Shown here piece after piece: positions 21,680 to 30,322 of a stretch of DNA of 35,940 bases; positions within the stretch are counted from its first letter, which is position 1; each line of letters begins with the position of its first letter. Both the position numbers and the translations under genes were made by a program. This DNA comes from Candidatus Calditenuaceae archaeon JGI OTU-1 (GTDB lineage: Archaea > Thermoproteota > Nitrososphaeria_A > Caldarchaeales > Calditenuaceae), in contig AWOE01000004.1 of assembly GCA_000494145.1 (NCBI GenBank), positions 26,539 to 62,478 on the forward strand, read 5' to 3'. A model generated the notes under the pieces. It saw only the letters and a list, made by a program, of their open reading frames with translations. It was not told the DNA's origin and did no database searches.

Positions 21680-22810
21680 TCAGGTCCAGCTGCTGGCCGG
21701 TTCCTCACCGCCGGAGACGAGGACGGCGAGCCGCCTGAGCGCCTGCAGCTTATCGGGATCTCCCAGCCTCGAGGACATCACGGCCTCCCTCAGGACCGCA
21801 GCGGCCTCCCTCATCGCTCTCCTGTTCACTGGATACGGTCTTCCGCTCTTGGTGCCGTGGGCGTAAGCGAACCTCGCCGGGTCCTTCCAGGAGGCCCTCG
21901 AGCCGTAGACGAGGACCGAGACGTAGGCCAGGCCCCTTACCGTGGCCGGCCCGACACCTCTGGTCAGGAGCAGCTCGTCGAACGACTCGGCGCCCTTCGC
22001 CCTCCTGAGGACTTCCACGTCCAGATCCGCAGGAGGCTTGAGGTGCTCCGGTATCTCGGCCGGACCGGATATGGGTATGGGAGCCTCGTCGAGCGTCCTC
22101 TGGCCCTTGAGGATAGCCTTCGCCCGCATGAGGTCCTGCCTGATCGTGCTCGGCGGAGAGTCCTTCAACACCTCGAGTATCGTTCCCCTCGCCTCCTTCG
22201 ACCCGGGGCTCGTCATGTCGAGCACGACCTCCTCGGTCCTCTCGGAGTAGATGGTCGAGTAGTGTCCTTCGGAGGAGACGCCGACGGAGGAGGACCAGTG
22301 GTACCGCCTCGCCGTCCTGTCGGTGACGTTCATTCCCTGGTTGACGACCGACCACTCGCCGCTCTCCGACACGATCAGCGCGTGGAAGTAGATGTGGTAG
22401 GAATCTTGGAGGGCCGACTCGTCGATGCTGCAGCTCAGCCTCGAGACGGTCACGAGCTCGTCGGGTCTCTTGATCTCGAGGTGCCTCAGCTCCCTCTCCA
22501 CCTCGTAAGGCACCCACCTCATCTCCTCGCCCTTGCCGCCGAGGACCCTCACCGGTATCTCGGTCCCCTTCAGCCCCTCCTTCAGCGCTTTGAGCGTGAC
22601 GGTGGTCTGGCCGCTGGTGTCCCACTCGAAGCCGAGGACGCAGGAGAGCGCCGTGAGCCAGTGAGGGTCCGAGAAGAGCCTGACCGTCTCCTCGGGTCCC
22701 CTGACCTCGACGAGGGCCCTGACGATCTCCCTCCCCAGCTCGACCATCTCCCGGAAGTGCGGGACGGGCCCCTCCACCAGCCAGAGCCTCGCGGTCCCTA
22801 CCCTCCTCAC
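21680..22810 (-). CDS. DUF763 family protein with helix-hairpin-helix motif
   Basis: 376 residues, matching the DUF763 family (PF05559) over its length. The start has RRVGTARLWLVEGPVPHF. SDPHWLTALSCVLGFEWDTSGQTT follows at 47-70, YHIYFHALIV at 138-147, GEWSVVNQGMN at 151-161 and ARRYHWSS at 167-174. A helix-hairpin-helix motif, LLTRGVGPATVRGLA, lies at about 281-295. The function is not established; the HhH and the many conserved polar residues suggest nucleic-acid binding or cleavage. It is divergent from herA-nurA across a 98-nt gap, which supports a link to DNA end processing. It starts at GTG 22808-22810. Confidence 0.85.
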   Translation of the reverse strand: MRRVGTARLWLVEGPVPHFREMVELGREIVRALVEVRGPEETVRLFSDPHWLTALSCVLGFEWDTSGQTTVTLKALKEGLKGTEIPVRVLGGKGEEMRWVPYEVERELRHLEIKRPDELVTVSRLSCSIDESALQDSYHIYFHALIVSESGEWSVVNQGMNVTDRTARRYHWSSSVGVSSEGHYSTIYSERTEEVVLDMTSPGSKEARGTILEVLKDSPPSTIRQDLMRAKAILKGQRTLDEAPIPISGPAEIPEHLKPPADLDVEVLRRAKGAESFDELLLTRGVGPATVRGLAYVSVLVYGSRASWKDPARFAYAHGTKSGRPYPVNRRAMREAAAVLREAVMSSRLGDPDKLQALRRLAVLVSGGEEPASSWT

Positions 22811-22877
22811 TCCGGTAATACTCCGTTTCGAGCAGGATCAAAACTTTTGGAGGGGCGATCCTGACCCGGATAGGCGC

Positions 22878-22883
22878 TTATAT
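22878..22883 (+). promoter_or_regulatory. TATA-like box (GCTTATATG) for herA-nurA
   Basis: TTATAT lies 25 nt before ATG 22909. It overlaps an earlier in-frame ATG at 22882, which therefore cannot be in the message, so the shorter HerA start is the right one. Confidence 0.5.
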
Positions 22884-22908
22884 GACCCGCGATCGCACAG
22901 GGATTAGG

Positions 22909-24417
22909 ATGGAGGGCAACGAGCCGATCGACTGGAGCAGCTGGACGAGGTCGCTGGAGCAGATCGGCGTGGTGGCCAGCCAGTCGAGCGAGAACAGCGC
23001 CCTCATGGTCCTGCAGGAGGGGAAGGAGGGGACCGTGACGAACGAGACCCTCGTGCTGATAGACAACCGCTCCGGCAACAAGATCCTCGCGGTCTGCAGG
23101 GGAGGCTTCGGGTACAACGACGCCCTCAGGACCTCTGCCTACACGCCCGGGATAGCTTACGCCAAGAGGGGCCACGGCCCGAGCAGCTCGAAGGAGTTTT
23201 TCGGTTTCAGGCTCGTGGTGATAGGTGATGTGACCGAGGGCGTTGTGAAGCAGAACACCATGATCATCGCTCCCGGCTCCCCGGTCTACAGGTTCAACGA
23301 GAAGTTCAACCCCATGCGGTTCCTCTACAAATCCGACTTCACCATAGGATATTATGCGAACGGACACAAGAGCTGGACGATCCCTCTGATGGCCGAGTAC
23401 CTCTCACACCATATAGGCGTCTTCGGCGTCACCGGCTCCGGCAAGTCGTTCCTCTGCAGGTACCAGCTGATACCGCTGCTGAGGGGATACGGGTACGACG
23501 TCTTGATCCTTGACTGGAAGGGCAGCGACTACGCTCCATTTTACCCCGAGAACGTCATCAGCATGGGAGATGTGGAGCTCGACGACAGCTCCGTCGTCTC
23601 GTACCTCGCCGAGACCCTGAACTACTTCGGAGGCGGTGACCCCGGTCACCGGATCGTGGGCTACCTCGAGGAGGTGGTGTCGACGACCGACTGGAAAGGG
23701 AGGAGCGTCCACGAGACGAAAGAGAAGCTCCTCCAGAACCTCCTCGACGTGATCAGGGACGACAACCTGGAACAGAGCGGGAAGCTCAGCAGATGGGGGT
23801 ACATCTATCGGCGCAAGGCGGAGAGGGCCTTTGAACATCTTTCACCCGAGGATCTGAAGCCGCTGATGGGGGAGATGAAGCCGAGCGAGGTGATAGGTCT
23901 CCTCAGGGAGAAGGGCGTGCTGGTCATCGACCTTTCATACGGCCTGAAGGAGCAGAAGCTCTCGGTCTTCCTCTCGCTGACGAGGTACCTGAAGAGGCTG
24001 ATGGAGGAGAAGAACGAGCTGAAGATAGCCCTGCTCATCGATGAGGCGCCGCAGTACTGTCCTTGGCAGCCCAGGGGACTGGAGGAGAAGACGACGAAAT
24101 CGCTGATCGAGCTCGCGGCCCTCGGACGGTCCTACAAGCTCTCTCTTACCCTCGTCTCGCAGGGAATTGCCGGAGAGATCGGGATAAACGCTGCGGTCCG
24201 GAGGAACCTCAACACGCTCTTCATCGGAAGGATCCATCCGCTCGATGCCATGGAAGCTGAGAAGTACTTCGCGAGCTCCTTCGTCACCAGCGACAGTCTC
24301 CTCCGCCTCCCTGAAGGCCACTTCTACATCGTGGGGAAGGCGAACCCCTCACCCATACCGCTCCTTATGACCTTCGAGATCCCGGAGAGCGAGCGGGTGC
24401 ACGGGCGTGGAGGCTGA
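22909..24417 (+). CDS. herA: HerA hexameric DNA helicase/translocase
   Basis: 502 residues. An N-terminal HAS-barrel region (about 15-125) is followed by the FtsK/HerA ATPase core. Walker A is GVTGSGKS (173-180), DWKGSDYAPF follows it, Walker B is LLIDEA (375-380), and the sensor/arginine-finger region contains VSQGIAGEIGINAAVRRNLNTLFIGR. HerA works with the nuclease NurA to resect DNA ends and make 3' overhangs for RadA. The start is set by the TATA box 25 nt upstream. It overlaps nurA by 11 nt. No mre11 or rad50 gene is in the window, although they are often neighbours. Confidence 0.94.
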   Translation: MEGNEPIDWSSWTRSLEQIGVVASQSSENSALMVLQEGKEGTVTNETLVLIDNRSGNKILAVCRGGFGYNDALRTSAYTPGIAYAKRGHGPSSSKEFFGFRLVVIGDVTEGVVKQNTMIIAPGSPVYRFNEKFNPMRFLYKSDFTIGYYANGHKSWTIPLMAEYLSHHIGVFGVTGSGKSFLCRYQLIPLLRGYGYDVLILDWKGSDYAPFYPENVISMGDVELDDSSVVSYLAETLNYFGGGDPGHRIVGYLEEVVSTTDWKGRSVHETKEKLLQNLLDVIRDDNLEQSGKLSRWGYIYRRKAERAFEHLSPEDLKPLMGEMKPSEVIGLLREKGVLVIDLSYGLKEQKLSVFLSLTRYLKRLMEEKNELKIALLIDEAPQYCPWQPRGLEEKTTKSLIELAALGRSYKLSLTLVSQGIAGEIGINAAVRRNLNTLFIGRIHPLDAMEAEKYFASSFVTSDSLLRLPEGHFYIVGKANPSPIPLLMTFEIPESERVHGRGG

Positions 24418-25684
24418 GGAGGGTCTTCCGGATATACTGAGGATCCCGAGGCCGCTTCAGGAGTCGTTCTTCGAGCTGGCGCAGCGGGAGGCGGACAAAG
24501 TCCTGAAGGAGATCTCTTCGATAGGCGAGCCCCTCAGGAGGGTCTACGAGACGGTTGCGCCGCACCTTGGGAGGCATAGCAGGAGGGTCGCGTGGAACGA
24601 CAGGGTCTTCGCGGTGGTGGACGGCTCCGACACGCCCTCGATCGACGAGAGGATAGGCATCAAGTTCGGTCTCGTGGCCGCTTGCAGGAAGCACTTCAGG
24701 GGCATCGAGCAGCTCCCCGGCGCCGAGTGGTTCGTGGGCGACGCCTTGAGGGGGAGCCATCACGAGTCGCGGGAGGACTTCTCGAAGGTGCTGGACCTGG
24801 TGACGACGTACCTCGAGCGACTCTACGCGGTCAGGGCCCTCGAGGACGGCTCGGTCGACCACGTCGTCATCGATGGGTCCTTCTGGGGCTTCAGGGCCGG
24901 ATGCAGCAGGGTCAAGAAGCTCGAGCTCGGCTGGACAGACCCTATAACCCACAGGACCTTCGAGAACGTCCAGCAGCTGATCGATGAACTGGTGAGGTTC
25001 ACGAGGACGCTCCTGCAGTCGGGCAAAGCCTTCGGGGTGGTGAAGCGCGTGGCCACCTCATCGATAGACGGCTACGTCGCTTACAGGGCAAACGACCCCA
25101 ACGCCTCATCAGGGTTGACGGACAGGTCGCTGCTGACGCTGATGATGGAGGTGGGGGAGGTGCTCGACCTGAACGCCCTGACCGGCGATGAGGCGCCCTA
25201 CGAGGTCTTCTCCGCGCTATCGGGCATGATCCACGAGTGGAGGAAGAAGGGAATGAGGTTGGAGATGGGCAAGCTCCTCGCCAAGTCGTGGGAGAGGGTC
25301 GGCACCCAGATCGTCACCGACCTTCTGCCGAGGGGGCCCGACGAGCCGGAGGAGAGGAAGTCCCGGATCATAGAAACTGTGCTGTCGACGAGGAGGGTCT
25401 TCGTCAGGACGGCCCCCGATCAGCCGCCGGTGTGCCTCGAGTTCCCGAAGGGCGTTGATGCGGAGACGCTGGATCTGGCCCTGAGCTACGCCCTCGATAC
25501 GGCAAACCCAGCAACGGGCCTGCCGATCGCGCTCGATCTGGTGGACGATCTGATCTCGTTGCCGAGGGGTATTGGTAGGGAGTTCGTCGAGGAGGTGGAG
25601 GGGATTTTGCTGACCCGCGGGATCGACGTCAGGAGGATGAGGGCCTATTTCAGCAAGATCAATCCGCAGAAGGAGATCGAGTGA
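24407..25684 (+). CDS. nurA: NurA 5'-to-3' nuclease
   Basis: 425 residues. NurA-domain motifs are present: FAVVDGS with Asp72, VVIDGSFWGF with Asp156, and FGVVKRVATSS with Lys213. Together these form the RNase H-like active site with bound manganese. The C-terminal half has the expected strand-rich DNA-gripping region (VFVRTAPDQPPVCLEFP) and the final helix near residues 400-415. NurA forms a dimer on the HerA hexamer and degrades the 5' strand. It starts at GTG 24407 inside the end of herA. It is somewhat longer than typical NurA, mainly in the N-terminal and middle helices. Confidence 0.93.
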   Translation: MEAEEGLPDILRIPRPLQESFFELAQREADKVLKEISSIGEPLRRVYETVAPHLGRHSRRVAWNDRVFAVVDGSDTPSIDERIGIKFGLVAACRKHFRGIEQLPGAEWFVGDALRGSHHESREDFSKVLDLVTTYLERLYAVRALEDGSVDHVVIDGSFWGFRAGCSRVKKLELGWTDPITHRTFENVQQLIDELVRFTRTLLQSGKAFGVVKRVATSSIDGYVAYRANDPNASSGLTDRSLLTLMMEVGEVLDLNALTGDEAPYEVFSALSGMIHEWRKKGMRLEMGKLLAKSWERVGTQIVTDLLPRGPDEPEERKSRIIETVLSTRRVFVRTAPDQPPVCLEFPKGVDAETLDLALSYALDTANPATGLPIALDLVDDLISLPRGIGREFVEEVEGILLTRGIDVRRMRAYFSKINPQKEIE

Positions 25685-25704
25685 TCCAGCTCGCTCCCGC
25701 ATCG

Positions 25705-25710
25705 TTTATG
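25705..25710 (+). promoter_or_regulatory. TATA-like box (TTTATG) for sucC
   Basis: TTTATG lies 28 nt before the sucC ATG in the 54-nt gap after nurA, so sucC has its own promoter. Confidence 0.45.
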
Positions 25711-25738
25711 ACCTGCTGGTTCGGTTTTCTCCCCGACC

Positions 25739-26860
25739 ATGAAGCTCTACGAGCACGAAGCCGTCGAGCTCTTCAGGAGATACGGAATCGACGTGCCGAG
25801 GTCCTTCGTCGCTTCCACGCCTGAGGAGGTCAGGAGGGCCGTTGAGGAGCTCGGTGGCCGTGCGGTCCTGAAGGCGCAGGTCCTGGTCGGAGGCAGGGGC
25901 AAGGCAGGAGGGATAAGACCGGTGAGTTCGCCGGAGGAGGCGGAGGTGGTCGCGAAGGCGATGCTGGGTTCGACCCTGAAGGGCGAGGTGATCAGGAAGC
26001 TGCTCGTCGCCGAGCTGGTCAACGTCAGGAGGGAGCTTTACGTCTCCCTCACGAACGACAGGACCAACAGGGGCCACACGATTCTCGCTTCGCCGATGGG
26101 CGGGGTCGACATAGAGGAGATCGCGTCAAAGCACCCTGAGAGCATACTCAGGATCCCGATAGACCCGCTAGTGGGCCTTAGAAGCTACCACGTCAGGAAG
26201 GTCGTGAGGTTTTTGGGGCTTGAGGGCGATGCTTCCTCCGCCTGCGAGCGGATCCTGACGGGGCTCTACGCGCTTTACACGGACTACGGATGCGAGATCG
26301 CGGAGATCAACCCTCTCGTGGTCGACGACGGTAACAGGCTGTTGGCGCTGGACGCTAAGGTCATCATCGACGACAACTTCGCCCGAGTTAGGGGCCTCGT
26401 TTTCGAGAGGGAAAAGGGCCTCGAGGAGATGGCGAGGGACCTCGGCTTCAGCTACGTCGAGCTCGACGGCGAGATCGGCGTGATCTGCAACGGTGCCGGC
26501 CTCACGATGGCCACGATGGACCTCGTCAAGCACTACGGCGGCAGGCCTGCCAACTTCCTCGACATAGGTGGGGGAGCCAACGCGGAGCGTGTTGAGAAGG
26601 CGGTCCGCCTCCTGCTCCAGAAGGAGGGGGTAAAGGTCGTCTTCGTGAACGTGCTCGGAGGCATAACGAGGTGCGATGAGGTGGCTCTCGGTCTGGTGAG
26701 GGCCATGAGGGACGTGGGTAGGGGCGTGAGGCTCGTGGTGAGGCTCGTCGGCACCCGTGAGGAGGAGGGGCAGAGGATCCTCAGGGAGAACGGTTACGAG
26801 TTCTTCAGGTCGATGGAGGAGGCAGCGCGCAGGGCGGTCGAGCTCGCCTCACTCTCCTGA
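25739..26860 (+). CDS. sucC: Succinyl-CoA synthetase (ADP-forming) beta subunit
   Basis: 373 residues. The ATP-grasp N-terminal domain starts MKLYEHEAVELFRRYGI and has VLKAQVLVGGRGKAGG and AEINPLVV for nucleotide and Mg binding. The C-terminal CoA-ligase domain has ICNGAGLTMATMD, FLDIGGGAN and NVLGGITRCDEVA. With SucD it interconverts succinate, CoA and ATP with succinyl-CoA. sucD normally follows directly; here the next gene is a short convergent membrane-protein gene, so sucD must be elsewhere or the partner differs. Related ligases such as malate-CoA ligase share these motifs, so substrate choice is not fully certain. Confidence 0.92.
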   Translation: MKLYEHEAVELFRRYGIDVPRSFVASTPEEVRRAVEELGGRAVLKAQVLVGGRGKAGGIRPVSSPEEAEVVAKAMLGSTLKGEVIRKLLVAELVNVRRELYVSLTNDRTNRGHTILASPMGGVDIEEIASKHPESILRIPIDPLVGLRSYHVRKVVRFLGLEGDASSACERILTGLYALYTDYGCEIAEINPLVVDDGNRLLALDAKVIIDDNFARVRGLVFEREKGLEEMARDLGFSYVELDGEIGVICNGAGLTMATMDLVKHYGGRPANFLDIGGGANAERVEKAVRLLLQKEGVKVVFVNVLGGITRCDEVALGLVRAMRDVGRGVRLVVRLVGTREEEGQRILRENGYEFFRSMEEAARRAVELASLS

Positions 26861-27112
26861 TGCCCTGGCCTCCGTCACCGCGCTCCTGATCGATCTCCTG
26901 AAGACCGTCAGGCCGGTCAGAGTGACCGGAATCGAGACGACCGAGAGGATCAGCGAGAGCGGGACGTTCAAAGTGAAGCCGTCGCCGATCATGAAGAGCC
27001 TGTAGACCGCCTCGGCTCCGGACGTCATGGAGACCCATCCTATGACGAAAGGCAGCAGGCTGCAGGATACTCCGAGGATCGAGACGGTTAGCCCGACCAG
27101 CACCTTGTTCAT
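26849..27112 (-). CDS. Small membrane protein, unknown
   Basis: 87 residues. One long hydrophobic segment lies at about 4-28 (LVGLTVSILGVSCSLLPFVI) and another at about 48-70 (LSLILSVVSIPVTLTGL), with a short loop carrying Gly and Asp between them. The tail is basic and polar (RRSIRSAVTEAR). I do not recognise a family. It overlaps the 3' end of sucC by 12 nt on the opposite strand. It has an ATG start and no strong promoter box; CTAAAG about 40 nt upstream is the best candidate. Coding status rests on the two clean membrane segments. Confidence 0.5.
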   Translation of the reverse strand: MNKVLVGLTVSILGVSCSLLPFVIGWVSMTSGAEAVYRLFMIGDGFTLNVPLSLILSVVSIPVTLTGLTVFRRSIRSAVTEARASGE

Positions 27113-27210
27113 GCCGATCTGTGGTTGCAGGCCGGAGATTAGGTTTGGCGGGCTTTAGGCATGAGCTCAGCCCTTTGACATGCCAGCGTATTACGCAGAG
27201 ATCGTCAACG

Positions 27211-29265
27211 TCATCCCTCCTCGGAGACCGCAGGGCGCTGGGGCTTTGCCTCTACAGGGCGAATTACCGTGAAGACGTCTTCGAGGACCCTCTCGATCTC
27301 GCGACCCATCGAGAACTTCATCCCGAAGAGCCGGAGGACAGGGCCGAGCTCCTTCAGCTCCTGATCCGTGAGGTGCCTCTCCTCAACCAGAAGCCGCCGG
27401 AAGTACTTGTGCTCGAAGAGCTTCATGACCCTTCTCAGCAGGTCTGGCGGCAGATGCCTTGAGAGCGTCTCAGGATCGAGGTGCTCGCACGACGAGAGCC
27501 TGGAGAAGGTCGCGGAGTCAAGTTCGCCGTCGAGGTGAAGGCCCCTGAGATACTGGAGGACGTCTCTCCGCGGCGGAAGATATCCTATGTGGGACCTCGG
27601 GACCAGACCCCTGACGTATATCCTGCCGCCGACTATGCCGGTGCCCACGAACCTTCCGGTCACGGGCACATCGGTCCCCTCGTAGCCCAATCCTAGCACG
27701 ACGATCACGCCGCCCGCCATGTACTCGCCGAGGTAGTCGTCGACCCGGCCTCCCACAATCAGGTACGGCCTCTTCTCAGAGTATTCCCTCATCTGGATCC
27801 CGCATCTGTTCCCCGCGTTGCCCCTGACGAGCACCGTTCCGCCCTGAAGGGCCTGACCGAGTACGTCCCTCGCGTCGCCGTGGACCACCACGCTACCTCC
27901 GTGCATCACGTCGCCCACGTCGTCCTGCACCGACCCGAAGACCTCGAAGTCGATCGACTCGTTCAGGTTGGCGAGGCAGTTGCCCGGCGTGCCGTAGATC
28001 CTGACGTAGAGCGTCCCCTCCACTCCGACCCCGATGTACCTCTGACCCCTCACGTTGAGCAGGCTCACCTCCCTTATTCCTTTCCGGACGCACTCCCGCA
28101 GGATCCCGTTGATCTGCTGGTATCCGAGCTCCGACGCGTCAACCACCCTCCCCACCGGTTCCGGTCGGGCGATCGAGCCCTGCGGCCCCACGAAAAGGTC
28201 AACCCTTCTCCTCCCCGGTATCAGGATGCCCCTGCTGCTCGATGCGAGCATGAAGCTCCCCGGCTCCAGCGTCCAGACCCTCGCGTTCGGCGACACGGCC
28301 CTGATCTGGGCCTCCTCGCTGGCTGCGTAGACGTAGTTCTCGTCCTCCCCGACCACGACCGGTCTGAACTTGAACCTGTCCGCGAGGACCGCCATGTAAA
28401 CGTCCCTGCCGTCCGAGTGTCCGGCGACGACCGTGAAGGGCCCGTCGAGCCTCGCTCCCCTGAACCTGACGGTCATCCCTTGGAAGGACCCGTCATCTCC
28501 CTCGTCCTCGAACGGGTTAACGAGGACCCTGCAGGCCTCTTCGACCGGTAGCCCTTCTGATGATGTGAGGTGGTCGAGGAGGAAGGCTATGACCTCGCTG
28601 TCGGTACCTACGAAGCTCCGGAAGCCGGCCGATTCGAGGAAGGACATGTTGGCGCCGAAGGAGCTGACGTCGCCGTTGTGGACCACGACCCACTCGCCGG
28701 AGGAGAACGGATGGGACCATATCGGGAGCCTGCCCGGGGAGTTGGTAGGCTGCCTCGTGTGGGAGACCCAGAGGTCGGCGCCCTTCAGCCTCCGCTCCAT
28801 CTCGTACGCCCTGTAGACGTCAGAAGGGTACCCGACGCCCTTGAAGACGTCGACGTGCCTTCCCCACGAGTAGATGTGGGCCCTGAAGCTCGGCCTCGAG
28901 AACTCGCGGTTGAGGTCTTGAACGGTCCGCCTCACGAGGTGCTCGTCCGGATCATCGGGCAGCGTGTAGACGTAGGATCGAAGCGAGGTCCCGCTGTCGA
29001 CGTTCTCCGCGCCCAACGGCTCGAGCTCGCCGAGACGTTCTGACAGCTCCCTCCTCAGCTCCCTCTCCGCCTCGGGAGATACTGCGAACGCCTTGATCCT
29101 CCTGATCCGCGCGTCGAGGTTCACGAGCCCGAACCCTGCACCGAACCTGCTTCCCCTGTACCTGACGCACTCGATGGCTGTGAAGGCTACCCTCGGGCTG
29201 ATGGGCGGAGCTCCTCTCTTCCTCAGGACGCCGAAGACGCCGCAGGCGGATACGTGCCTGCTCAG
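27211..29265 (-). CDS. Glutamate-synthase-like protein: class II glutaminase fused to GXGXG domain (start codon unusual)
   Basis: About 684 residues if begun at CTG 29263-29265. The N-terminal class II glutamine amidotransferase is complete: ACGVFGVLRKRG with the catalytic Cys at 29242-29244, then RYRGSRFGAGF, WVSHTRQPT, VVHNGDVS and FVGTDSE. The C-terminal part is the GXGXG helix of glutamate synthase (GDARDVLGQALQGGTVLVRGNAG, YMAGGVIVVLG). It would release ammonia from glutamine for the FMN subunit encoded upstream. The first ATG/GTG/TTG in this frame is GTG 29122-29124, which would remove the catalytic Cys and RYRG. The frame upstream is open back to a TGA at about 29290. The start is therefore either CTG or reached by a frameshift from the GTG at 29283-29285. 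Confidence 0.8.
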   Translation of the reverse strand: MSRHVSACGVFGVLRKRGAPPISPRVAFTAIECVRYRGSRFGAGFGLVNLDARIRRIKAFAVSPEAERELRRELSERLGELEPLGAENVDSGTSLRSYVYTLPDDPDEHLVRRTVQDLNREFSRPSFRAHIYSWGRHVDVFKGVGYPSDVYRAYEMERRLKGADLWVSHTRQPTNSPGRLPIWSHPFSSGEWVVVHNGDVSSFGANMSFLESAGFRSFVGTDSEVIAFLLDHLTSSEGLPVEEACRVLVNPFEDEGDDGSFQGMTVRFRGARLDGPFTVVAGHSDGRDVYMAVLADRFKFRPVVVGEDENYVYAASEEAQIRAVSPNARVWTLEPGSFMLASSSRGILIPGRRRVDLFVGPQGSIARPEPVGRVVDASELGYQQINGILRECVRKGIREVSLLNVRGQRYIGVGVEGTLYVRIYGTPGNCLANLNESIDFEVFGSVQDDVGDVMHGGSVVVHGDARDVLGQALQGGTVLVRGNAGNRCGIQMREYSEKRPYLIVGGRVDDYLGEYMAGGVIVVLGLGYEGTDVPVTGRFVGTGIVGGRIYVRGLVPRSHIGYLPPRRDVLQYLRGLHLDGELDSATFSRLSSCEHLDPETLSRHLPPDLLRRVMKLFEHKYFRRLLVEERHLTDQELKELGPVLRLFGMKFSMGREIERVLEDVFTVIRPVEAKPQRPAVSEEG

Positions 29266-29281
29266 CTCGCAGGAGAAGGGC

Positions 29282-30322
29282 TCACCAACTTCCAGCCGCC
29301 TTCACCCCCAAGACGCTCAACGTCCGGTCGTCCAGCTCGACGGCCCTGAAGAGCTCCCTGTTGCCGCAGACGGTGGAGTGGAGGGAGCTCGCGCCGGCAG
29401 CGCCCGCCAAGAGCTTCAGCTCCTTCTGCATGCCCAGCAACAGGTGCTCGAGCCTCTCCGCGACGACCCTCGGGTTACTCTCCCTTTGGAGGTCGATGCC
29501 GAGTCTCCAGCAGTCCTTCAGCAAAACCACCTCGGCCCCGAGCCCGAGGAGCTTGAAGACGTCACCTGATCCCCTGAGCCTGAGGGAGGTTGCGATGAGG
29601 TTGACGGTGTAGCGCAGCGCCTTCGTTCCGGTGCCGGAGCTCCTCAGCGCCTTGTCGCAGAGCGAGACCGCGACCTCCAGCTCAACCTCGCGATCAGCTT
29701 CGAGGTCCTCGTCGATGACGATCGCTTTGAAGCCAGAAGATGCCAGAGCGGTGTAGAGCTCCACCTCGTCGGTAGCAGGCACACGTGCCACGGGCCTCCT
29801 CCCCGAAGAGACCACGCGCCTGACCAGTGCAGGGTCCACGTCGTCCCTCCCGGTGATGATGACCTGGACGTTCCTCGCCGCAGTCGACCCGACGCCATCA
29901 GCTCCTGAGATCACGTAGTCCTCCCTTCCCGCTACGGAGGAAGGTTCAGCCCCGAGCCCGGAGAGGTCTGCGATCACGCCCATCCTGTAACACGTCCTGA
30001 CGACCGTTTCGACCAGCTCCATCGGCAGGTCGTTCAGCGACGATATGCCCATCGGCATCGAGAGCCTGACGTCGCCGTCGAAGAGGTAGATCGAGGTCTC
30101 CACCGGCTCCCTGTAGGGATCGATGCTGGGCCTCGTGACCTGAGCTCCGTCCGATACGATGTGGTCGAGCACCGACTGCGGGTCCTCGACGAAGGGCGGT
30201 GCAGTAGATCCCATGCTGACGATCGGCGGCTCGCCCGGCACCCTCCCCTCGGCCCCGGCCATCTGCCTCAGGTAAGAGAGCGCCCTTCCCTCGATGCTCA
30301 CCGACTTACTGTAGAGCCTCAA
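29282..30322 (-). CDS. Glutamate synthase FMN-domain-like protein, apparently degenerate
   Basis: 346 residues. It resembles the glutamate synthase barrel in outline: SIDPYREPVETSIYL, LSMPMGISSLNDLPMELVETVV, and a C-terminal LLLGMQKELKLLAGAAGASSLHS plus DRTLSVLGVKAAG, as in GltS FMN subunits. It lacks the glycine-rich FMN/2-oxoglutarate segment (DGQGAGTGAAP in its neighbour) and the CxxxxxCHxxxCP iron-sulfur motif. It is probably a non-catalytic structural or regulatory subunit derived by duplication. It starts at TTG 30320-30322 (overlapping the neighbour by 17 nt) or GTG 30299-30301. Its TGA stop overlaps a GTG that would be a natural start for the next gene but is in the wrong frame. Confidence 0.72.
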   Translation of the reverse strand: MRLYSKSVSIEGRALSYLRQMAGAEGRVPGEPPIVSMGSTAPPFVEDPQSVLDHIVSDGAQVTRPSIDPYREPVETSIYLFDGDVRLSMPMGISSLNDLPMELVETVVRTCYRMGVIADLSGLGAEPSSVAGREDYVISGADGVGSTAARNVQVIITGRDDVDPALVRRVVSSGRRPVARVPATDEVELYTALASSGFKAIVIDEDLEADREVELEVAVSLCDKALRSSGTGTKALRYTVNLIATSLRLRGSGDVFKLLGLGAEVVLLKDCWRLGIDLQRESNPRVVAERLEHLLLGMQKELKLLAGAAGASSLHSTVCGNRELFRAVELDDRTLSVLGVKAAGSW

